From positions 14,373,334 to 14,437,333 of the forward strand of contig NW_024037074.1 in the NCBI RefSeq assembly GCF_015706575.1: 64,000 bases of DNA, read 5' to 3'. Position 1 is the stretch's first letter; each line of letters opens with the position of its first letter. The stretch comes from Patiria miniata (taxonomy: Eukaryota > Echinodermata > Asteroidea > Valvatida > Asterinidae). The translations under genes and the position numbers were made by a program. Positions 37,701-49,700 of this stretch are shown here, one piece after another. The notes beneath the pieces are model-generated. The model did no database searches. It was not told the origin of the DNA and was given only the letters and a program-made list of their open reading frames with translations.

Positions 37701-40700
37701 AATTGCCGGATCAGATCCCCCAATTGGTGGATCAGATCCGGCAATTGTGTGCAGTGGGAACGCTAACCGTTATAAGATGGATCAGGATCAGATCCACCTT
37801 CCTGATCCACCTCTGGACCAGGATACAGATCCCCCGAATGGTTATCACTTAGATCCGGCAATTGGCGGATCACGATCAAATAAAATTTGACCTGTCAACA
37901 TCCGCCTGCTGCATGAGTGGCGTGAAAATGTTGCGGTCTTATGAATGAAGAAACACGTTTTTAGGCATGTACCGGTAGCTCATGTGAAAATTTCCAACAT
38001 GCACAACATGAACAATAAACAACCACTGAACTATGGGCTAGCACCGCGAATGCACGATGCATGCATGCATGCAGCGCAAGTGGTATATCCTAAAACTACG
38101 CTAGGCCTTTTACAATTTTCGTTGCGTATTGGTCCATGTCTAAACCTTTTTCATTCGTGAAATTTTACTTATGTTTCCATCCGTAAATAACTCTGTGTTA
38201 GTGTAAAGCCCGCATTCACCAAAACACTTCACTTTGGCACAGAATCATGGAAAAGCTTATGAGTATGCGATGAGAATATAGCCAATTAACGCGGTACAAA
38301 CTGAGGTGACAAAACTGTATTATTGATCATAGAAAATTGGAAAATGACGTCGTAGTACATCATGTGACCATTTTTAACCAATGAGAAGCTTCAGAACCAG
38401 GGAATCCCTTATTGATGCATTGATTTCTGCCGTGCGAATGTGACGTCACACAATGAGCGGTGCTATTCAATTTCACCAGTTAATTAATGCACAGATCCTT
38501 TATACGGATTCGTGATTTATGTCGGTCAATTTGCGTAATTTTGATGTCCTAGCATGAAACACTCGTACTCCTACAGAGCGCGTGCTCAGCAAGCTAAATA
38601 CCGAACTCAGTGACCTTTCGGACTCGACATTTCCGTTCAAAAAGGCGGATCAAGCATAAGTGGGAACGGGACTTTCAGTTTCGTTGCAGTAAGATAGCGA
38701 TCACACCAAAGTGCCGGATCTTGATCCACCTTTTGTGAACGTGGTGTATCTGACTCTCCCATTGTCACTGTTGAGTGGGCACTTCTGCTCGTAGTCCATT
38801 CAAACAGATGTACATGTGTATCCAATCAGCTGTGTCAAAAGTGTTCATCAATCCTTACTCCTAAATATAAGCGTCCTCACCACTCAAGCATGGAACACAT
38901 ACCTGTCAGTGTTTTAGGACCGGATCTGATCTTTAATTTCAATAAAACTTAGCCAAGAATTTTAATATTTCTGGAAACTTGTGACAAAAACAATGTCTAA
39001 TTGGGGCATGGCATTACATTTTTATTTCCAACATTGTTCTATTTTTTTTTTTTACTTCACAAAGCTGGAGTGACGGCACTGCGTTTGACATCAGTACCGA
39101 CTACTCGGCATTCCCTAGTGGTCAACTTCCAGACAACCTGGCCGGTGAAGAAGATTGTACAGAACTGCGTATATGGCAGAGTAAGCATAGACCCTTTGCT
39201 CTGTGCCCCCTCACTGAGGGCGATGTTTGCTATTTATATTCAGTGACAACTGATGAATTTACAAATTGTTTACTCGTGTAGATTACAGAGGAATGTCGGT
39301 CTGCCTCGCATGTGGTGTCAGATGCTAGGGGTCTATTAATCAATTCAAGAGATTTGCAGTGCAATATAACGCTATTGTGTCATTGGAGACACAAATCCTG
39401 CTTTACTAGCAGGGTGACATGGGAGAGAGGTCAGCATCTCATCCCTGACATACAGTGGAACGCCGCCGCTATAACGAACATCGTGGGATGCACAGAAAGT
39501 GTTCGTAATAACGATCGTTTGGTAAAGCGATTTTCAACCGGCAGGCCCCTTTTCAGCAATAGTGAACTAGCATTCCCACATCCCGCGGCCGCACGAGCAG
39601 TCGTCATGAAAATTTAGCAACAGGTGGTTTTCCCTTTTATTCCTTGGGGAAATAATAGCCATCTATCGCTGTTCAACATTCAAACACGATGTAACTATTG
39701 GTCGTTTGATGTTCGGGAATTAAAAGTGGACCAAATAGCATTTAATACAACCGGTAGATTTTGTGTAAATCTGTTGACTCTTTTCAACAATAATGTTCTG
39801 TACGTTTTGTACATCAACACCGGGAGCCAAGGAGGATGTTCGGTATAGCCCAATGTTCAGTATAGCGGTGTTCGGTATAGCGGCGTTCAACTGTACATGT
39901 ATCCAAACAGTTTTGCATGAGCCACTAAGGCATATTAATGATTTGGTGTTTCGGGGATGTTTATGTTTTTTTTTTATTATTTCTTATCATTTTAATTATT
40001 ATTTATGTACCCGCTGGTGCATGTATATATACATGTGGTGTATGTATACGATGAAAATAAGTTCAAGCAGTGCTCACAGAGAATTTTTTAGCTGAATTTT
40101 TGGCCATACTAGGCTCCAATGAAGGCCAGGTAAGGCCGAAAATTCAGCTACAAAATTCCCGGTGAGCACTGCTTAAACTTATTTTCATCATATATACTTA
40201 CCTACAGTGCTACGCAGTTCTGCTTCGTGTGGTGTGTGTATTTTTTGATATACATGATTTTGCTTGGATTTTCTGTTAAGGATAAAAACACGAGGAGCGC
40301 GCCGTTCATGGGTAAGAATGGCCCAAGGACGATTCATCACCTACGAACAGCGTGCTACCGAGTGTATTAATCTACTTGACACCCTCCACGAGGAGCGCTG
40401 TTCGTGGGTGAGATTGGCCCAAGGACGATTCATCACCTACCAACGGCGCGCTACCGAGTGTATTAACCTACTTAACACCATCTACGAGGAGCGCTGTTCG
40501 TGGGTGAGAATGGCTCAAGGACGATTCATCACCTACGAACAGCGCGCTACCGAGTGTATTAATCTACTTGACACCCTCCACGAGGAGCGCGCCGTTCGTG
40601 GGTGAGAATGGCCCAAGGACGATTCATCACCTACGAACAGCGCGCTACCGAGTGTATTAATCTACTTGACACCCTCCACGAGGAGCGCGCCGTTCGTGGG

Positions 40701-43700
40701 TGAGAATGGCCCAAGGACGATTCATCACCTACGAACAGCGCACTACCGAGTGTATTAATCTACTTGACACCCTCCACGAGGAGCGCGCCGTTCGTGGGTG
40801 AGAATGGCCCAAGGGAGATTCATCACCTACGAACAGCGCGCTACCGAGTGTATTAATCTACTTGACACCCTCCACGAGGAGCGCGCCGTTCGTGGGTGAG
40901 AATGGCCCAAGGAAGATTCATCACCCACGAACAGCGCGCTACCGAGTGTATTAATCTACTTGACACCCTCCACGAGGAGCGCGCCGTTCGTGGGTGAGAA
41001 TGGCCCAAGGACGATTCATCACCTACCAACAGCGCGCTACCGAGTGTATTAATCTACTTGACACCCTCCACGAGGAGCGCGCCGTTCGTGGGTGAGAATG
41101 GCCCAAGGACGATTCATCACCTACGAACAGCGCGCTACCGAGTGTATTAATCTACTTGACACCCTCCACGAGGAGCGCGCCGTTCGTGGGTGAGATTGGC
41201 CCAAGGACGATTCATCACCTACCAACAGCGCACTACCCAGTGTATTAACCTACTTAACACTCTCCAAGAATTCTTCATTATTGCTTGAAAGGCCTTTGTA
41301 CATCTTTATTATTGAATTTGTCAAAATGGTAAAATCAGTTTTGTTTATTTATGAAAAAAGAACAATGATGTGTCATCACTGTTATTATTTAGTGAATATC
41401 ATTTAAAACATTTAAAAGAATGGCAGTCGTCAACCTGCCACAGTAGCCTAATGGTTAACGAGATGAGCTATGGATGGAGTGGTCCCTGGTTCTAATCCTG
41501 CTATGTCCATTTTTCCAGCGACAGTTTATTTAACTGAGGGAAAGAAAGGGAACGAAAACATAAGTGGCTTGCTGTGATTCTGTGAAATTACACAAAAGTG
41601 GCTACGCCATTCGTTGGATGCTGAATGGTGCACGCGTGCCCATTCGTGCTAAATAATGGCGAGAAAAAACAATAGTGTGACGTCACAGGAGAGTGTTAAT
41701 TAATATCAAAATACACAGTTTTAGTGGCCTGGCATCTGGATGTAATTATGTTTGTGTTTTATGAGACGGTAGCTGATGGGTACTCACACAAAAGAGAACA
41801 AAAGGGAACAATAGAGAACATTACCCCACAAACATATGAATGTGTTTGGCACTGCATGTAAACAGTGAAAATCATCATCAACTGCAGGACAATTGCTTTC
41901 AGGAACATGAACTGTACGTAGTTTAATATCAAACCAATAAATCTGACTATTTTTGAGATTGCATCATCCAAATTTAGGTCCAGTACTTTGTGTCAATCTA
42001 GGAGTATACCGGTATTCTACTGTTTTTGTATGTGAGCAGTGCAACAACAATGCCCACCTCTTTTTCTGTGTGCATCCGATGGGATATCATTTGGAAACAC
42101 TGCAGACCATTATTCCAAACACACAATCACTGTACATGCACAGAGGCCCCTTCCAATGGCAACAGCATTGTGCAAGCTATTGTACAAAGCAACTACCCCA
42201 TGCCGGATTATCTGAGCAATAGCTGGCACAATGCTTTTACAATCGAAGGGGGTCATGAGTGTGCAGTTATATTCAGCTTGCACTGGTCTATGTAGTCTTT
42301 CCATGGTTCGCAACCCTCAACACATGCTTTGGGGTTTGTCTTGTTTTACAGACGGAGAGTGGGGAAGAAGTGCTTGTGGGAATTTACTCAAATTTGTCTG
42401 CAAACGAGAGGAGTCCTCAACTACACCACTTTCGCCTTTACCAGGCTATCCAGACTCTGGCGAGTGCCCCAAGGATTACTTCAGACTGGACAACATGTGC
42501 TTCAACTTGAGAGGCACAGATGAAAGTCAACGTTTGGGCTGGATCGATGCTAGAGATGCTTGTAAGACGCCTTCAGTTGCAGGGACAACCCTTGCCACAG
42601 TTAGCAACCCTGGACAGCAAGGTAAGGTCCACTTAAACAAAACAAAAACACACAAGAAAAACCCATCAAGTTTTGACTGAGTATTTATTAACCAGTTCAC
42701 GTTGGATGACGTGCATACACGCAAAGGTTTTGCAGTATTCGGAACGCATGACGGAAATAACTGTCAGCGACCAGCTCGCAGCGAGCGAGGCCAGAAATAT
42801 CAGGGTGTGCTAACCCCAGATGATGGCCTGAATCCATCTGGCATTTAGGTTCATGAAAAAAAATCCGTGGGTGCGGTCAATGTTCAAATAATCCAGACGC
42901 GAACTAGTTAAGTGTTTACTTGAAATTCACTTTAGTTGACATTAGCGTGGAACTTTGCTGGAATGACCTCTATGAAGGTGTGTTTGTTCACGTGTTTATG
43001 TTTATGACTTAATCGTCCCAGAAAGTGGTTGGCTCGCAAAGCAGTTCTGAGTTTAACACCTGCAAGTGGTCCAGGCAACAAAAGCAGCCTACCTCAGGAA
43101 GTGTGCGAGGTGAAGCCTCATAGTTCAATGCCTCCTTTCGTACATTTGCTTGTGCGTTGCATTTGCACCAGCATGTATGAGAGTTCAAAATCTTCCAGGA
43201 CTGTTGAGTCCAGTGATGAAACCATCGGTCTATTAATTTTTTTTATTATACGATGTGATGCGATGTGATGCGAGGGTGCAGCCTAACCTACACCAACTCG
43301 GGACTTGGTCGCCGCCCTCCACTGTTCCCTATCCAGCATTAGGGTCCTCAGCTCCCTGATGTCACTGCGACCAACGTCCCGCCGCAGCGTGTCGATGTAT
43401 GTGGCTCGTCTCTGCCCCCTCCTGGCAGTTCCATGAGTCGGCTCCCACAGGATGGTGTTGTGGGCTGCTAGCCCCGGGCGCGGATGCAATGGCCTGCCAG
43501 AGCCATCCTTCTCTTCCTGATCTTGTCTGAGATATGTGGAATGTCTTCCTAAAGGTCGATGTTGCTGATGTGGTCTGTCCATCTCAAGGCTAGAGTGCTG
43601 CAGATCTAGTCTGTGGTCAATATTATCTGTAGCAGGATACAAGCTCTCATTATTGTCTCAGAATTGGCCGTTTATGCATTGGTGTTGGTGGCTCAGTGCA

Positions 43701-46700
43701 CCAAGGTCCCACAGACGTTTACGCCTGATGCACTGTTGTGTCTGGCAGGGTTAATCGTAATTAACTACACCAGTTATTCCTTATTTAGTCCAAATTTATG
43801 ATATCTTTTGTCAATTTTGCATTCAATCTTGGCCTATTGCATGTGTTTCTTGTTTCTTTCTTTGCTTTGGAGCAGCCACCTTAAGTGACTCTTTGTTGTG
43901 AAAATTCCCCCCAAAACAACCCATACAAATCCAATTCACACTATATGCTGTTTACTTTTTGTTTTGTATTTGCATCAGCTCTGTTGACGGCCATAATTCA
44001 GGGAGTAGGTGCAGACATGTGGATTGGCTTGAACGGTATAGGCATCCACGATCAATATCATTGGACTGATACAACACGATTGGACTATACGAGCTGGGCA
44101 CCAGACCAACCTGACAATGCTTTGCCAATTACTGATCCGGTAGGTCATACACATACTTGGCACACTAGCACATTCGGCAAAATTTAGCAACTTCTTTAGT
44201 TTAATTAGGCCATTATCACTTACTACACTTGGAGCACATAGAAATAATCATTTCATAATCAACTATTCAATAGTTGCCATTTGTAGACAGGAGGAGTTAA
44301 CAAGCTTAACTCTAACCACTCCAAAATTAGCTGTTTTGTTTGGCAGCAATTTGATGAGTTCAGGCCCGTGCATCCCAGGTACAATAACCATTGGGACTTG
44401 ATGTCCGAGACGTTTTCTTCAGGAGTAAGAAAGTGTTATTAGATTCCAATTAATTAATCTGGCATACAATATGTGGACTTCAAACATGTACTTATATAAA
44501 CAAGTGCCCTGCGCAGAGTTGGAAAGAACTAGAAAAAAACTGTAATGTTAAGGGCATGTATTAAAGTTGAATTTAATAGCCTGTAGCTGTGTTTTCGAAG
44601 TAACAAATGCAGAATGCACTGGTCCTGTCAATTGAATCTTGTGATTGTGGCTGCTGTACTTGTCGTTGCTGGTTGACGAAGAACATTGGCATGGCACTTT
44701 CACACTGTGGGTACCAATTGCAAAATACACGTTCTCTTCTTAAAACAAGCCGTGGCTGTTTAGGTGATCGTAACTAAATGTAATTTTCATCAGACTTTAT
44801 GGATGATCATGGTTGACAGTATTTTCTCCCCTGATATCACAGGAATGTTTATAGGCAGAGGAAGAAACAAGTGTCAAATTTATATTTTTTTTAGCTCAGT
44901 GTAGGCTTTGGCAGCTGCGCAGGCTTATTACCATATACATTATTTTAATGACATACATGTGATAGCTTGCCTATAAAAGTACCCGGTATTTTATCACAGT
45001 ATACCGTTGAGTTTTTAAATTGCGAAGTTATATACATGAATCTTTTGTTTTTCCATGTAGCCTGGTTTTCATTTTGAAAATTCTCCACAAATGACATTCA
45101 ACACCTGTTTTTTTCATTGTCTGAGAAGTTACTGAGTAATATATAAAGTTGGTTACAGGTACTCGATTCTATAATCTGGACTCAGTTCCTAACAAAAGCG
45201 GTCGGATACTCAAGTACCCAGTTCCCATGCAAAGCCCATGTAAAGTTGTTATAAAAGATAGATGAAAAAAGGTTTATTAAAGTGAATGTACTCTTATCAT
45301 TGACAGAACTCTGCTAGTTGTGTGGCGATGATGAATGACCCCGACGACCCTGGTCTGTGGAATGATGCCATGTGTACTACCCCACGAGCCTACCTCTGTC
45401 AGTCACCATTAGGTAGTAGTAGTTTCTGTTCTCTTTTGTCCCTCATGTTCTCATGTGTCCCTCATGTCACTTAAAGTTACTCCCTGAACTTGCCTTACAC
45501 CATTCCACCATTGAGTATATTTGTTTCTGTTCTATGTTGTGTACACACGGTCTCTCAATTGCCTGCATGTGTAGGGGAGGGGGGGGGGGGGTGTTGAATG
45601 ACAAATCAAGTCCATTTTTTTTCATGCAGACCCTTTGTTTTACTTTCAATCTTTTTAGTGTCATCTGGTGGTGATCCTCCTCCCCTACCAGGAAACCCAT
45701 GTACAGACATCAAGTACTCCAACTACTTTGACACATGTTTCCTTATGGAGAGCGCTAAGAAGAACTCATTTGATTTGGCCAAAACGGTTTGTACACAATG
45801 AAACATCAACAACTGATCAAATTGTTATTAACTTTGAGGTAAATGCAATATAATATGTTTGTGAGGTCATCGGTAGTAGTTTCACGTGACTTAAGCTGCA
45901 AACCCAAACAAATCTGCTGTTCTCTAAAATTTGCCATCAATTACAAACTGGGCTGAGCATATAGTTCAAAATGCATAAAGCAAACAAGGGTATTAGATGT
46001 GCATGCGGAGAGTAGACAGTAACAGCACTGGATTAATCTGAATAATCCTGCAGTTTGTGGTCTTGAGTCCTGCTTGTCCAGCTTGAGTCCACCTCCTGTC
46101 CTTTTAAATCGCACGGTCAGAGGGATGTCCAGTTTGTTATGAGTCCGGCAAAATGAATGTTTAATCGTCAAATTTTCATATTCAAGATTGGTTAAATGTT
46201 GACACAGCCTTACCAGATAGGGTTTGTTTTGATTTGATATCATTTGACTTCAAGAATGTTTTGTCTTGAATAGGATTGCGAGAGTAGGGATGGTAGCTTG
46301 CTGTCACTGAATAACCAATATGCGGGGGCGCTATTCACGTACCTCCTGTACCAAGCTGGTACTGATGCAACAGATGATGAAGCCTGGTTGGGATTGAGGC
46401 GTAATGCTGTAAGTACACATGAGTGGGACAGTGGATTAAAGTAAAAAGCCTTATACTTGCTGCAGGGAATATACACTGTGCTATATATTTATCATCAGGA
46501 TATCTGAGGCGATCAAGTTGTGTGTTTGAAGTTACCTATTTTAAATTTTTGCCCCAGAAGACGAGTAAATACATGTACTCGTGGTAACATGTTGGCAGGT
46601 TTCTGTTATTGTTGAAGATCCTGACACAACTTCTTGATCAGTAGTGCAAATCCTTGACCCAAATATGTATGTACAATGTATGTCAACTCCAATTCAATAT

Positions 46701-49700
46701 TTGTGTGAAATCATTCTAGTAAAGTCGATACACATGTTGAAACCTAGCATTTGATAAGAAACAAAGTACACTCTAAGCTACATATTGACAGGACTGTCAT
46801 TCTCTGTATTAAATTGTTAGGATACTGGAGTATTTGAGTGGGTTGACAAGTGGCCGCTGCAGTTTACCAGATGGGGTCCCAATGAACCAAACAACAACAA
46901 TGGAGATTGTGTGGCACTAACTCGTGATGGCTTCTGGGCTGTCCGCCAGTGCTACGATAACAACTACTACTTCTGCAAATACCCCTGTAAGTTGGATGAC
47001 AGAGCAACCATCAACTAATTAATCTTGACTTGCAGCAAAGACCAGCTTTGAAGTTTTAGGTCTGTGAGCTTGGTAGAGTAATTGGTTGGAAAGTGTTAAT
47101 TTATTATGCAGTCATCATTCCAGTTTTGTACATCCCTTGGAATGGCAAAACAAATACCAAAATCTGACAGGCATCTTGACATACCAACTTCTCTGTTTTC
47201 ATTTGTGCAATCAGCTACTCCGCCAGAAGTTCCAGGGCTGAAGGGAGGGATCTGTCCTCCTGACTATGTGGAATTCCCAGAATCAGATGACTGCTACCTG
47301 TTTGGTACATCGGCCACAACGATAAAACACGAAGCTGGAGATCTAACATGTGCCACTAACCACAACGGGGGCCGATTGCCCAGCATTCACAGCAAAGCAG
47401 AGGAAGATTTCATTAAGGCCCAAACCAAAGAAGCCTTAGGAGAAAACGCCAAGATTTGGCTGGGCGTAACTCGCAATGCAGGTAAGTATATGTGGTCTTT
47501 GACTGGCCCCATTTGAATTTGGTTATTTGAATATCTCCATGTGATTGGATAATTGAATATTTGCTGCTGCCCGCAGTGCTATTGCACAATATCCAGTGCT
47601 TGTAAGCACAGACTACTGATCTATATGTCAGAGTAAAGCATTATGATGGATAAAAGAAGTGCCCTGTGGGGTTAGTAAGCAGACAACCTTGCTAAGCATA
47701 GACAAAATGTTCTTATATAAAACAGGTTTAACACCCAAAATGTCTTGCAGTATGTGTCACATGTTAGGCCCCCCAAAAAAGTCTCCGGTTTCTGGTATGG
47801 AGCTTGCCCAAAAAGTGGTGCGGCGACGCTGCCTTTTTTTTTTTTACCTGATTTTTTTGCTTCAAATGTCGGCTGATGACTGCATATGGTGCCCGACTAA
47901 ACTTAGTGCAAATATATGGGAGTCCGGAGAGGCCACATAAAGCTTATTCTCGACCATAACCCACTCTAAAAACACGTTAAAATTGTGCAGCAGCAGGTTT
48001 CCAGTCAAACCAGTGAGTTTGGCGGTTTTTAAACATCATCTTTCATTTAAAAAAAAACTTTTTCATTTGCCAACGCGCATGGCTACGGCGATGCGCGCGC
48101 ATACCAGAAACCAGAGACTTTTTTTTTTGGCTTTACCATCTTTCGACTATTGTTTGAGGTTGTAAACTACTGATTAGTGTATTATGTTTTCTGCTATCAG
48201 CTCAATGATATTGAACCAAATAATCACTGTAACTTAATCACTTACTGGCACAGTTACTCGATAAAAACTTCATGGAAAATCATGTGAACAATGATAACAT
48301 TGTGATATTTAGCCCAGAAAACAAAAACAGGGAAAAACAAGGTGTCCGTATATTGGGCTAAAAGTAGGTGAGGGGTTGCCTAACGAGGGGACTTAAACAA
48401 GTTCAAGGAAACACCCAAAATTATTGGTGAGAAAACGCTTGGACGTAGACATCATTATTTTAAAAAACGATAACTAATAGTTTGGGGATTCGTCCTTGAA
48501 CTTGATCAAGTCCCCATGTTTGGCTAGCCTTCGCCTAATTTTTAGCCCATTTACGGACACCTCATTTCCCCCTCTTTTTTTTTGTTTTTGTGGGCTAAAT
48601 ATCAAGATGATACAATTTTTCATGTGATTTCCCATTTATTTTGGTAAGGGTAACTCTGCCAGTAAGTAACTTTGTGAATTTGAAGCTCATCAATACTGAG
48701 GTTTGGCAAGACTACTTGATGATATCTGAAGAAAAAGGAAATGCGTGCAATTTAAGGGTATAATGGTAGCCATTTTGGATCTTTATTATGTTCTCATAAT
48801 CTTGTCCTAATTTGTCACCATGTCTTGCTAAGAGAGGACGAGAAGGCGCAGCCATATCTGGTGACCACATGCATCTAGGCATTGGGCTTCAGCTGCACTT
48901 ACCGTCCACGTATGGCTAGGATATCTTGTAAGGCTTCTGTCGTGAGTGCCATCAACACCAGAATGTCCACTTATCTTTGCTCACTGGGTGCAACTCTTTG
49001 TGCTGTTCGTGTTGTCCAGTCATGTGTAAATTGATCAGTTAGTATTGAAGCTTACTCTTTTCTTCCTTCAGATGACTTCAATACCTGGTTTGATCAGAGT
49101 CTGATGGACTACGTGAACTGGGATGCCGGTGAACCTACTGATGATAACAATGCAAACAACAATGGCGTCCTGTTGGATGTGAATGGCGGATGGAGTGACG
49201 TCGCCTCTACTGAGAGACACAACTACATCTGCAAATCTCCCAAATGTAGGAATCACTTGCCCTCGGCCAGTTCAATCTGAATGCACATTTTCAATTTAAA
49301 CATTTTCAATCTTAACATTCACAGCATTCACAGCTGTTATATGACATGAATCAGTGTTGGCATTATATTTGCATCATTCAAATCATGTTGCCTGATAAGG
49401 CCGCTTTCCACTTGAGGGTGCACATACCAACTTTCAAGCCCCATTTAAAGTAACTTGGGCTGGGGTCTGCTTGCTGAATTCTGCAATATCCTCCAAATAG
49501 ATTTCACTTTACCAAGCGCAGTGATTTCAGGCTTCTCATTTTAACGCTAACGATGTACATGTACCAATTTTCTATTTTCCATAGTATTGGGTTTTGCCTC
49601 AACCAACATATTTTTCTTAGCACTATATTATTCAGGGCTTGCAATGAAAAGGTTACAAGCTTGCTCAGTACGGACTAGAACCCACAGCCAATCATTTAAA

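Larger units (their letters stand above)
39181..42351 (+). other. Gene B intron with pogo-type MITE, foldback and 98-bp array
   Basis: Exon 14 joins exon 15 in frame across it and completes CTLD4, so no exon is missing. Contents are listed separately. Two overlapping ORFs at 41,953-42,300 have no supported role. Confidence 0.7.
47482..49071 (+). other. Gene B intron expanded by two MITEs
   Basis: 1.59 kb against 304 bp in gene A. The ends align with gene A; the middle carries the MITEs at 47,772-48,130 and 48,303-48,603. Confidence 0.75.

Noticed and set aside
40264..40605. 113-codon ORF in the 98-bp array
   Set aside because: Open only where two units are 96 bp; the frame breaks in the 98-bp units. 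Repeat artefact.
42163..42236. MicroRNA precursor
   Set aside because: Hairpin is plausible, but a related hairpin at 15,191-15,297 points to a repeat family, and the loop is long.
41953..42300. Two overlapping ORFs before exon 15
   Set aside because: Exon 14 joins exon 15 directly and completes CTLD4; nothing recognisable is encoded and the frames compete.
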